Source of the DNA: PALSA-926 sp964476835
GTDB taxonomy: Bacteria; Pseudomonadota; Alphaproteobacteria; Micavibrionales; UBA2020
Length of the DNA stretch: 64,000 bases
NCBI GenBank assembly: GCA_964476835.1
Contig: CAYZCE010000007.1
Location: 7,939 to 71,938 of the forward strand
Reading direction: 5' to 3'
Shown: positions 17,115-23,406 of the stretch, one piece after another
Layout of the letters: the number at the start of each line of letters is the position of its first letter
Position numbering within the stretch: the stretch's first letter is position 1
Notes under the pieces: model-generated
What the model saw: the letters and a program-made list of their open reading frames with translations, nothing else
What the model was told of the DNA's origin: nothing
Databases searched by the model: none
Translations under genes and position numbers: made by a program

Positions 17115-17671
17115 CAATCGACCCCCAGGCTCTTGATGACGTCGCTCATGCGGCGCGCGGGCGGTTCTTGCTTGCGCACGACCTTCTGTGCGGCGGGCGC
17201 GTGCGGCGGCGTATCGAGCACGGCGGCGGTCTGGCGCGCGGCGGCCTTGATTTCAGCGGCGGCGGGTTTTTCCGCGGCGGGTTTTGCGGGCGCGGGTTTG
17301 GGTGCGACGGTTTTCGGGGCGGCGAGCTTGGTGGGCTCGGGCTTTTGTATGGCGGCGGGCTTCTCGGCGACGTCCGGCTTTGGCGTTGCGACAGGGGCGG
17401 CGCGCATCGCGATATCGTCGATGGCGGCGAAGCGGTCGCCCTTCATCGGCACGAGATTGAGATGCTCGTGCGCGAGCTGCTCAAGGCGCTGCGGCTGGTT
17501 CAGGTAGCTCCATTCCGCCTGCAGGACGCGGATGGATTCTTCTTCCTGCGCGGTTTCGCCGTTGAGCGCGTCGAGCATCTCGCGGCCGTCGTGCACGCGC
17601 TGGCTGGTGTGGTAGAGCGCGGCGCTGCAAAAGCCGGCGAGCAGGAGCCACATCACGTTGGACTTACGCAT
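17114..17671 (-). CDS. ftsL: FtsL-like cell division protein with long Ala/Pro/Lys-rich tail
   Basis: Small bitopic divisome protein that with FtsB and FtsQ activates FtsWI. One membrane segment lies at about residues 5-22, followed by a coiled coil (about 30-75, EEESIRVLQAEWSYLNQPQRLEQLA) that is typical of alphaproteobacterial FtsL, including HEHLNLVPMK. The tail from about 95 to 165 is an Ala/Pro/Lys low-complexity stretch with repeated APK/AEKPA units, and the very end (RRMSDVIKSLGVD) is again ordered-looking. At 185 aa it is longer than typical FtsL. It overlaps rsmH by 8 bases and ftsI by 1. Identity rests on position plus topology. Confidence 0.88.
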   Translation of the reverse strand: MRKSNVMWLLLAGFCSAALYHTSQRVHDGREMLDALNGETAQEEESIRVLQAEWSYLNQPQRLEQLAHEHLNLVPMKGDRFAAIDDIAMRAAPVATPKPDVAEKPAAIQKPEPTKLAAPKTVAPKPAPAKPAAEKPAAAEIKAAARQTAAVLDTPPHAPAAQKVVRKQEPPARRMSDVIKSLGVD

Positions 17672-18641
17672 GCGCGGCCTCCGTGCGGATGCCGTAGCGT
17701 AGGCGGGCGGAGCGCGACCGGGGGTTGGCGGCGATCTCTTCTTCCGTCGGCTTCAGCCCGGCGGGCGCGTCGAGCACGAAGGCGGCGGCGGCTTTTTCCG
17801 CGGCGACTGGCATGTGGCGCGAGGCGTTGGCGGCGCGGCCCGCGCGGTCGCGCAGGAAATTCTTGACGCGCGCGTCCTCGAGCGAATGGAAGCTGACGAC
17901 GACAAGACGGCCTTGCGGCGCGAGCAGGCGCTCGGCGCTGTCGAGCGCGCGGTCGAGTTCGCCCAGCTCGTCGTTGACGAAGATGCGGAGCGCCTGGAAG
18001 GTGCGCGTGGCAGTGTCGCTCTTGAGGCCGCCATGCATCGGCAGCACGCTGTGCACGATGTCGGCGAGCTGCAGCGTGCGCGTGATGGGCGCTGCGGCGC
18101 GCGCGGCAACGATGCGCTTGGCGATGCGGCGCGCCGCGCGTTCTTCGCCGTAATTGAAGATGATGTCGGCGATCTCGCGCTCCTCGCGGTTGTTCAAGAC
18201 GTCGGCGGCGCTTTCGCCGTCGAGCCCCATGCGCATGTCGAGCGGCCCGTCTTTTTGGAACGAAAACCCGCGCGCCGGCGTGTCGATCTGCACCGAGGAG
18301 ACGCCGATATCGAGCACGACGCCGTCGACCTGCGTGACGCCGGCATCCGCCAGCAGCGATTCCATGTCGCCGAAGCAGCCGTGCAGCGGAATCAATCTGT
18401 CCTTGAATTCGCGCGCCATCGTTTGCGCGCGCACAATGGCATCGGGATCGCGGTCGATGGCGTAGACGCGGCAATCGGGCACAGCCCTGAGGATTGCGCG
18501 CGTATAGCCGCCCGCGCCGAACGTGCCGTCGACGTAAACGCCGCCTGCACGCGGGCGTAAGGTCTCGAGGACCTCCGCCAGCATCACCGGAATATGCACG
18601 GACGCCGCATGCGCGGCTTCCTGAGAGCGCTGATGGACCAT
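17664..18641 (-). CDS. rsmH: 16S rRNA (cytosine(1402)-N4)-methyltransferase RsmH
   Basis: S-adenosylmethionine-dependent enzyme that modifies C1402 in the ribosomal P site; formerly MraW. The 325-aa product starts with HIPVMLAEVLETLRPRAGG, then the SAM-binding DGTFGAGGYTRAIL, AIDRDPDA, VVLDIGVSSVQID, the GFSFQKDGPLDMRMG motif, NYGEERAARRIAKRIV, and VVVSFHSLEDARVKNFLRDR. It is the first gene of the dcw run here. mraZ, usually just upstream, is missing; regulatory-looking repeats stand in that position. The ATG at 18641 has only a weak ribosome site (ACAGGCAG). Confidence 0.97.
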   Translation of the reverse strand: MVHQRSQEAAHAASVHIPVMLAEVLETLRPRAGGVYVDGTFGAGGYTRAILRAVPDCRVYAIDRDPDAIVRAQTMAREFKDRLIPLHGCFGDMESLLADAGVTQVDGVVLDIGVSSVQIDTPARGFSFQKDGPLDMRMGLDGESAADVLNNREEREIADIIFNYGEERAARRIAKRIVAARAAAPITRTLQLADIVHSVLPMHGGLKSDTATRTFQALRIFVNDELGELDRALDSAERLLAPQGRLVVVSFHSLEDARVKNFLRDRAGRAANASRHMPVAAEKAAAAFVLDAPAGLKPTEEEIAANPRSRSARLRYGIRTEAAHA

Positions 18642-18656
18642 CGCTGCCTGTTTTGC

Positions 18657-18688
18657 GTTCCCATATAACCCCTATGGGAACGACCCCT
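18657..18688 (-). promoter_or_regulatory. Inverted repeat / MraZ-box-like segment before rsmH
   Basis: GTTCCCATA and TATGGGAAC (18657-18665 and 18673-18681) are a perfect 9-bp inverted repeat 16-40 bases upstream of the rsmH start. Read on the minus strand the same stretch has AGGGG, AGGGG and TGGGA at offsets 0, 15 and 25. MraZ is known to bind TGGGN units separated by 5 bases, so this could be a degenerate MraZ box, or an operator for a different dimeric regulator. Confidence 0.4.
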
Positions 18689-18690
18689 GT

Positions 18691-18706
18691 TTAACCCTTT
18701 GTTAAC
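18691..18706 (-). promoter_or_regulatory. CtrA-type box upstream of the dcw operon
   Basis: TTAACCCTTTGTTAAC matches the known CtrA consensus TTAA-N7-TTAAC exactly, 50-65 bases before rsmH. The other strand also reads GTTAA-N7-TTAA, so the site works in either direction; the nearest start in the dcw direction is rsmH. CtrA is the cell-cycle response regulator of alphaproteobacteria and controls division genes in Caulobacter. The box would sit near the -35 region of a dcw promoter. Confidence 0.65.
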
Positions 18707-18791
18707 TCTACACAAGGCCTCACAAGCCGTCAACGCCGCGACCGTAAAAACGGCGCGGCGTTGAGCGATGGTGGATCAGGCGTTCGGCGTC

Positions 18792-19667
18792 TTAGAAAAC
18801 GCCGTCGCCGATCGTGCCGTTGCCCGGGCCCGAAGGCTTGTTGGGCTTCTTGGAGGGGTTGCTCGGGCTGGCGGGCGGGTTGCCGCCCTTGATGAGCTGG
18901 AGGTCGCCCTTGTTGCCGATCTCGGCGTGGTATTCAGAGTTGACGGAAGCGGCGACGCTGTTGAAGATCGCGACAAAGCGCTTTTCCAGCTTGGCATCGG
19001 TGCCCCAGGCAGCCTCGGCCTTGCCGGCAATGCGCTCTTCTTCGCCGTCGGCCAGCTTGACCTTTTGCGGCGGCTTGGCTGCCTTGGCTTCCTTGACCTT
19101 CTCGGCGATGCCTTCCAGCGCGGAAACGGTCAGGGCCAGGAAGGCCTGCTTGGTTTCGGCATCGGCTTGGGAAATGGTGTCGTTGCACTTGAGCGGATAG
19201 ACGTCTGCGTGCTCCAGCTCGGCAATCACGCCGGCGACGGCGGGGCCGTACTTCGCCTGTACCGCAAGGAAATCCTTCGGCGACAGGACGGTCTGGACCA
19301 GCAGCACCGCGGCCATGACCTCGGTCGATGCGCTCAGGCTGTTGTTGAGGACGATCAACGCGGGCGCGAGGCGCTCGGAGACGAAGGCCTCTTCCAGCGC
19401 CTTCACGACGAGGCCGGGGCCTTGCTGCTGGTACGCCTTGCGGGTGCGCTCGAGCTGTTCCTTGTGCATCTCGAACTCGTCTTCGTCGATCTGCTCCATT
19501 GCCAGCGCCTGGTTCAGCTGCTTCATCTGCTGCGCGATCTGCTGTTCGACCTGGGTGAGCAGATTTTCCAATTCCTCATCCTTGCGGGACATGATGTTGG
19601 TGAAGCTGTCGTTGAAGGCGCTTTCGAGCAGGCTGTCGTTCGGCAGGCCAGATTGGCTGAAATCCAT
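18792..19667 (-). CDS. Hypothetical protein, helical, Pro/Lys/Gly-rich C-terminus
   Basis: A 291-aa soluble protein I do not recognise. No signal peptide or membrane segment. Residues 25-75 are strongly helical and probably coiled coil (LENLLTQVEQQIAQQMKQL, then EFEMHKEQLERTRKAY). The middle is Ala-rich and helical; the tail is GGNPPASPSNPSKKPNKPSG, low complexity. Its ATG at 19667 follows an ACCGGAGAAACG ribosome site. It occupies the place where mraZ would be expected but shows no AbrB-like fold or MraZ motif. It ends about 85 bases upstream of the CtrA box, so it is not obviously part of the dcw transcript unless it reads through. Function unknown. Confidence 0.75.
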   Translation of the reverse strand: MDFSQSGLPNDSLLESAFNDSFTNIMSRKDEELENLLTQVEQQIAQQMKQLNQALAMEQIDEDEFEMHKEQLERTRKAYQQQGPGLVVKALEEAFVSERLAPALIVLNNSLSASTEVMAAVLLVQTVLSPKDFLAVQAKYGPAVAGVIAELEHADVYPLKCNDTISQADAETKQAFLALTVSALEGIAEKVKEAKAAKPPQKVKLADGEEERIAGKAEAAWGTDAKLEKRFVAIFNSVAASVNSEYHAEIGNKGDLQLIKGGNPPASPSNPSKKPNKPSGPGNGTIGDGVF

Positions 19668-19772
19668 GACGTTTCTCCGGTTGGGTGTTTTTGAATATGG
19701 ACAATAGATAGCAGTTTTATGGAGTCGTCACAATGACGAATCCACATAATATCGGCTTAAAATATTATGGAA

Positions 19773-20273
19773 TTAGGACTTATCCTTGTCCTTGCCCTTT
19801 TTGCGGAAGGTGTCGAGGGAAACGACTTCGCCCTTCTTCTTTTCCTTCTCGGCCTTGTCGATGCTGATGTCTTCGGCCTCGAAGTGGATCTCGTCGCCGT
19901 CGTCTTCCGACAGGGGCTGGAACTGCAGCGCGAAGTTGACCGACGGGTCCGCGAAAATGGTGATCGCGGCGAGTGGAATGACCAGGCGCTCAGGCACGTT
20001 GTTGAAGCTGAGCATGACGGAGAACTTCTCGTCGCTGACTTCCAGCTCATAGAACTGGTGCTGGAGGACGATGGTCATCTCGCTCGGGTAGCGTTCCTTG
20101 AGGTAGGTCGGGACCTTGACGCCGGGATAATCTGTAAAGAAGGTAATATAGAAATGGTGGTCGTCGACCAGCCCCTTCTCGATCACTTCCTGCAAAGCCT
20201 GCTTGACCACGCCGCGCAAGGCACGCTCAACCATTTTATCGTAACGGAAAGCTTCGTCTTGGTCGCGGGTCAT
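19773..20273 (-). CDS. sspB: ClpXP adaptor SspB (alphaproteobacterial type)
   Basis: Adaptor that binds the ssrA tag on proteins from stalled ribosomes and delivers them to ClpXP. The 166-aa product has the SspB substrate-binding fold: helix MVERALRGVVKQALQEVIEK, then HHFYITFFTDYPGVKVP, EMTIVLQHQFYELEV, FSVMLSFNNVPERLVIPLAA and FADPSVNFALQF. A charged linker (about 130-155) leads to a short C-terminal tail (VVSLDTFRKKGK) that in SspB proteins docks on ClpX. It is encoded directly after the tmRNA gene, with a promoter between them. The ATG at 20273 is the only sensible start. Confidence 0.93.
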   Translation of the reverse strand: MTRDQDEAFRYDKMVERALRGVVKQALQEVIEKGLVDDHHFYITFFTDYPGVKVPTYLKERYPSEMTIVLQHQFYELEVSDEKFSVMLSFNNVPERLVIPLAAITIFADPSVNFALQFQPLSEDDGDEIHFEAEDISIDKAEKEKKKGEVVSLDTFRKKGKDKDKS

Positions 20274-20307
20274 GGGTAATCAAGGCTCCGGTTCTTAAGG
20301 TAGGGAC

Positions 20308-20336
20308 AGTCTAGGGATAAAACACAGGAATGTCAT
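20308..20336 (-). promoter_or_regulatory. Candidate promoter of sspB
   Basis: ATGACA-N17-TAGACT on the minus strand, just after the tmRNA terminator and about 35 bases before the sspB start. Correct spacing and fair hexamers. Confidence 0.45.
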
Positions 20337-20337
20337 G

Positions 20338-20377
20338 AAAAAAAATGGGGGCAATTCTGTTGCTAGGCCTGCCCCCA
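20338..20377 (-). terminator. Rho-independent terminator of ssrA
   Basis: TGGGGGCA (20346-20353) pairs with TGCCCCCA (20370-20377), an 8-bp perfect stem with a 16-base loop, followed on the minus strand by eight T. It ends the tmRNA precursor. Confidence 0.85.
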
Positions 20378-20691
20378 CGCCCCACCTCTTCTATTACTAG
20401 AAAAGGGATTTAGATGCTAACCGGTTCAGATCGCTTACGCGACGAGAGCCAGTTGTGCCTTTGCAGGCGCGTTGTCGTTAGCATTTGTAGTGTTTAGCCC
20501 GATAACGGCGGAACCATGCCGAACGAAAGCAACCACCTTTACTACGCACGTCGATCCTATTTCGGCCCCATACCGGAAGGGTCACGACAATGACCCTAAT
20601 CCCGAAAGATGGTGGAGCCGCCGGGTACCGCCCCCGGGTCCGTATCGCCTATTCCGCAGCGCGTTTATCGTCATAGCCGGCCGAAGCCGAC
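20378..20691 (-). ncRNA. ssrA: Two-piece (circularly permuted) tmRNA
   Basis: Rescues stalled ribosomes by trans-translation. On the minus strand the acceptor piece comes first and ends ...CGGCTCC-A-CCA at 20610. A T-arm-like stem CCGGG/CCCGG with a 7-base loop lies just before it. After an intervening segment of about 40 bases, the coding piece starts at 20569 with GGGGCCG, which pairs along its full length with CGGCTCC (one G-U) to form the acceptor stem. It continues AAATAGGATCGACG, typical of alphaproteobacterial tmRNA. The tag frame runs from GCT at 20482 to TAA at 20435 and encodes ANDNAPAKAQLALVA. A promoter and a terminator flank the gene. Exact outer ends of the mature pieces are estimates. 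Confidence 0.93.
20435..20482 (-). other. tmRNA proteolysis-tag reading frame
   Basis: Fifteen codons plus TAA within ssrA: ANDNAPAKAQLALVA, to be preceded by the Ala charged on tmRNA. The AANDN start is the part recognised by SspB in alphaproteobacteria; the hydrophobic end (LALVA) is the ClpX-type degron, here ending VA rather than the more usual AA. Confidence 0.9.
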
Positions 20692-20697
20692 ACCCCT

Positions 20698-20727
20698 ATT
20701 ATATCAAGCACCGCCGCGCCGCGCCAA
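20698..20727 (-). promoter_or_regulatory. Promoter of ssrA
   Basis: TTGGCG-N18-TATAAT on the minus strand; the -10 is a perfect consensus. Transcription would start near 20691. The -35 directly abuts the terminator of the upstream autotransporter gene. Confidence 0.75.
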
Positions 20728-20757
20728 CAAAAAACCCCCGATTTGCGGTCGGGGGCC
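20728..20757 (-). terminator. Terminator of autotransporter gene 1
   Basis: CCCCCGA/TCGGGGG stem with an ATTTGCGG-type loop between A/T tracts, 24 bases after the stop of the 821-aa autotransporter. Very similar hairpins follow autotransporters 2 and 4. Confidence 0.8.
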
Positions 20758-20780
20758 TTTTGTCGTTATATGCGAGCCGC

Positions 20781-23246
20781 TTAGAAGTGGACGGTACCGC
20801 GCAGCAAGCCGGCGTGCGCCGTGTAATCCCGCTTGAAGGTGTAGTCGTAGGTCGCCGTCAGGTCGAAGTTGGCCTGCGTCGTATAGGTCAGGCCCGCGCC
20901 CAGATTGAACTCGTTGCGCGCGGGATCGGCGCCCGTGGTCTGGAATGCCGGACCGCCGCCACCGAAGCTGGCGGTCGTTTCGATGTTGTCGCCAGTCACG
21001 TCGTAGGCATAGTTGGCGTGCACCGAGGGCTTCAGCTTTTCTCCGCTCGCGCTCTTGAGACGCCATTCCGCCTGCAGACCTGCGCCAAGCTTGAAGACGT
21101 TGTAGGTCTCGCCATCGACGTTCAGCAGCGCGCCGGTGCCGGTTTCGGTGTAGCCTTGCGTGCGCAATGCCGTGTAAGACGCCATCACGCTCGGCGTCAG
21201 GTAGAGACCGCCCGCTTGCGCGAAGTCTTTGCCGGTGCGCAGGCGGGCCGCGTACTGGTCGCTGCTGAAGTCGCCGTTGGCGACAAGCCCCGCGCCGCCC
21301 GCGTTGTGGCGCGTGGTCTGAATGTCGTTATAGGCATAGCCGATCTGGCCGTCCACGAAGACGCCGCCGCAGAAATCATGGCTGCCGTAGAGCGTGACGC
21401 CGTAGCTGTCGATGTCCGCCGCGGTCGTGGTGGCGTTGCTGGAATCGACGTCGGTGTTCGCATAGTTGAGCGCGATGCCCAGCGTGGTGCCGTGGCCGAG
21501 CTTCGGCGTCTCCGCGCCGATTGCGAAGCCGAGCATGTCGGCGTCGAAGCCGGCGATGCCGTCGCGCATCCCTTGCGTGGACGTGCGGCCATAGCCCTGC
21601 GCCCAAAGGCCCGTGCCCGCGGGCACCGTGCCCGCCGCCATGCCCGTATCGCCCGCGCGCAATGCGGCAAGTTTCTCGCCCGCGACGTCGAAGGCTGCGG
21701 CGCCTGCATCGACCATCGCCGTCACCGCACCGCCGTTAATGTTGGCGGGCTGCGCGCTTTCGAGAAGGGTGTTGAGCGCCGCCGCGCTCGGCGCGTTCAG
21801 CAGGTTGGCGTAGAGGCCGTGGCAGTTCGCGTTGGTCGCGAGGCAGGAATCCTCGATCGCCGCCGCCGCATTTGCGTTATTGCCCGCGCTGGCGACGTCG
21901 GACATCGCCTTGATGTCGGTGAGCTCGACCTGAAGGCTGTCTTCGTTGGCCGTCTGTGTAAAGGTGTACAGGATGCCAGAGGTGATGTTGCCCGCCGCCA
22001 GTTGCGCGACGTCGCCCGCTTCCGCTTCGCTGCCGTCGACGACCGTGAAGATGTCGCCGATCTTGTTCTGGCCGCCGATGCCGCTGACGTCGATATGCAG
22101 CAGCGATTTCGACGAGACGGTGACGATGTTTCCGGCCACGATATTGCCGCCCGTGATGACGCCCTTGGCTTCGCCAGTGAGCGTCGTGTTGATGACCTGA
22201 CCGTCGCCGATGTTGAAGACGCCGCCGATGTTCAGCGTACTGCTGTTGAGGGTCGTCGCATCGGCAGCGAAGACGTCGCCTTCCATGGTCACCGACGCGT
22301 TGTTACCCTTCAGGACGATGGCTTTCAAACCGCCGGTCACGCTGCCGCTCAGGATGCTCACGTCGCCATCGGCGCCGTCGAAGACCAGCGTGCCGATGCC
22401 GTGGCCGGTCGTGCCGTCCAACGACACGATATCACCCAGCGTGTTTTGGCCGTAGGTCAACTGCACCGTGCCGTCGTCCGCGAAGTCAATCTCGGTCGCG
22501 CGCAGCTTTCCTTCGAAAACCATGGCACCGGTGCCGTTCACCGTCACGGTCTCGGCGTTGACGTTGCCTGCGAAGACGCTTTTGGAGCCGTTCGCGCCGC
22601 CCGCCAGCGCGGCAAGACCATCGTCGGCCCACGACACGGCGCCCAGCACCGTCGCGCTGCCCGCCAGCGTCAGGCTGCCGACACCGCTGCCGCCGGTCGC
22701 GCCGCTGTTGATGTCGCCGTCGAACGTCATCCCGTTGCCGAGTGTGACCGCGCCGTTCAGGTTTGCATAGCTCAGGTTGCCGGTGACGTCGCCGTTGAAC
22801 GTGGTGCTGCCCGCACCCGAAAGAGTCAGGCCGCCTTCGACCTTGCCGTTGAAAATGGAAGAACCGGCGTCGAGATTGATCACCGACGCATAGACGTCGC
22901 CGTTATAGATATCCGTGGACACGTCCGAAATCCCCGACCATAGCTGCGCCAGCGCCTTGCCGTGCGCGCCGATATTGCCGGTGAAGGTCGTGCTGCCCTG
23001 CACGGCAATGTGACCGTTGACGTCCTGATAGGTGACGACGGAGCCGGTCACGTTGACATCAGGATCGATACTCGCCCAAGTGCCGCCCGCGACGAAGCTG
23101 ATCGCCGGTTCGGCGTGCGGGTCGGCGCTGATGCCGACAACGCCCTGATCAACGATCACGGTTGCGGCCTGCGCGTGCGATACGCACCCCATCGCCACCA
23201 ACGCGGTGCCGGTCAGAAGCGCTTTTTTGAAGGTAGAAGTCATCAT
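20781..23246 (-). CDS. Autotransporter-like outer-membrane protein 1
   Basis: Predicted type V (autotransporter) surface protein of 821 aa. The signal peptide MMTSTFKKALLTGTALVAMG ends at AQA near residue 28. The passenger (about 29-530) is Gly/Thr/Asn-rich with repeated FNGDV-like beta strands, suggesting a beta-helix; no catalytic domain was recognised. A short stalk segment has a Cys pair (SCLATNANC, near 467). The C-terminal 280 residues form a beta-barrel domain (GLWAQGYGR, YGSHDFCGGVFVDGQIGYAY, YAARLRTGKDFA) ending LLRGTVHF, with the terminal Phe needed by the Bam machinery. The ATG at 23246 has a GGAGAA ribosome site; a longer reading lacks one. The barrel is very close to that of the neighbouring protein 2. 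A homologous surface antigen or adhesin role is inferred. Confidence 0.88.
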   Translation of the reverse strand: MMTSTFKKALLTGTALVAMGCVSHAQAATVIVDQGVVGISADPHAEPAISFVAGGTWASIDPDVNVTGSVVTYQDVNGHIAVQGSTTFTGNIGAHGKALAQLWSGISDVSTDIYNGDVYASVINLDAGSSIFNGKVEGGLTLSGAGSTTFNGDVTGNLSYANLNGAVTLGNGMTFDGDINSGATGGSGVGSLTLAGSATVLGAVSWADDGLAALAGGANGSKSVFAGNVNAETVTVNGTGAMVFEGKLRATEIDFADDGTVQLTYGQNTLGDIVSLDGTTGHGIGTLVFDGADGDVSILSGSVTGGLKAIVLKGNNASVTMEGDVFAADATTLNSSTLNIGGVFNIGDGQVINTTLTGEAKGVITGGNIVAGNIVTVSSKSLLHIDVSGIGGQNKIGDIFTVVDGSEAEAGDVAQLAAGNITSGILYTFTQTANEDSLQVELTDIKAMSDVASAGNNANAAAAIEDSCLATNANCHGLYANLLNAPSAAALNTLLESAQPANINGGAVTAMVDAGAAAFDVAGEKLAALRAGDTGMAAGTVPAGTGLWAQGYGRTSTQGMRDGIAGFDADMLGFAIGAETPKLGHGTTLGIALNYANTDVDSSNATTTAADIDSYGVTLYGSHDFCGGVFVDGQIGYAYNDIQTTRHNAGGAGLVANGDFSSDQYAARLRTGKDFAQAGGLYLTPSVMASYTALRTQGYTETGTGALLNVDGETYNVFKLGAGLQAEWRLKSASGEKLKPSVHANYAYDVTGDNIETTASFGGGGPAFQTTGADPARNEFNLGAGLTYTTQANFDLTATYDYTFKRDYTAHAGLLRGTVHF

Positions 23247-23352
23247 GAAAATTCTCCAAATTAAATAATAAAAACACAACCAAGTCATTTATACCAAACG
23301 GACGCCCTGCGCGCCCCTTCTTTCGGCGCACGATTTTTTCGTTTTTATTTAC

Positions 23353-23386
23353 AAAAAACCCCCGACCTTGCGGACGGGGGTTTTTT
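23353..23386 (-). terminator. Terminator of autotransporter gene 2
   Basis: CCCCCG (359-364) pairs with CGGGGG (375-380), flanked by A6 and T6, with an ACCTTGCGGA loop, 20 bases after the stop of autotransporter 2. It nearly matches the hairpin after autotransporter 4. Confidence 0.85.
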
Positions 23387-23406
23387 GTTCTTGATGCGGG
23401 AGGTTC

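Noticed and set aside
18642..19667. The 291-aa gene as a replacement for or variant of mraZ
   Set aside because: It is twice as long as MraZ, mostly helical, and lacks the duplicated AbrB-like barrel with DxxR motifs.
20472..22943. Plus-strand ORF of 823 codons running through ssrA and opposite autotransporter 1
   Set aside because: It crosses the tmRNA and both its promoter and the terminator of gene 1, and its product has no recognisable features.
23180..23246. Autotransporter 1 as a lipoprotein (VAMGC in the signal)
   Set aside because: The residue at -2 is Met and a clear signal peptidase I site (AQA) follows; the paralogues have no Cys there.
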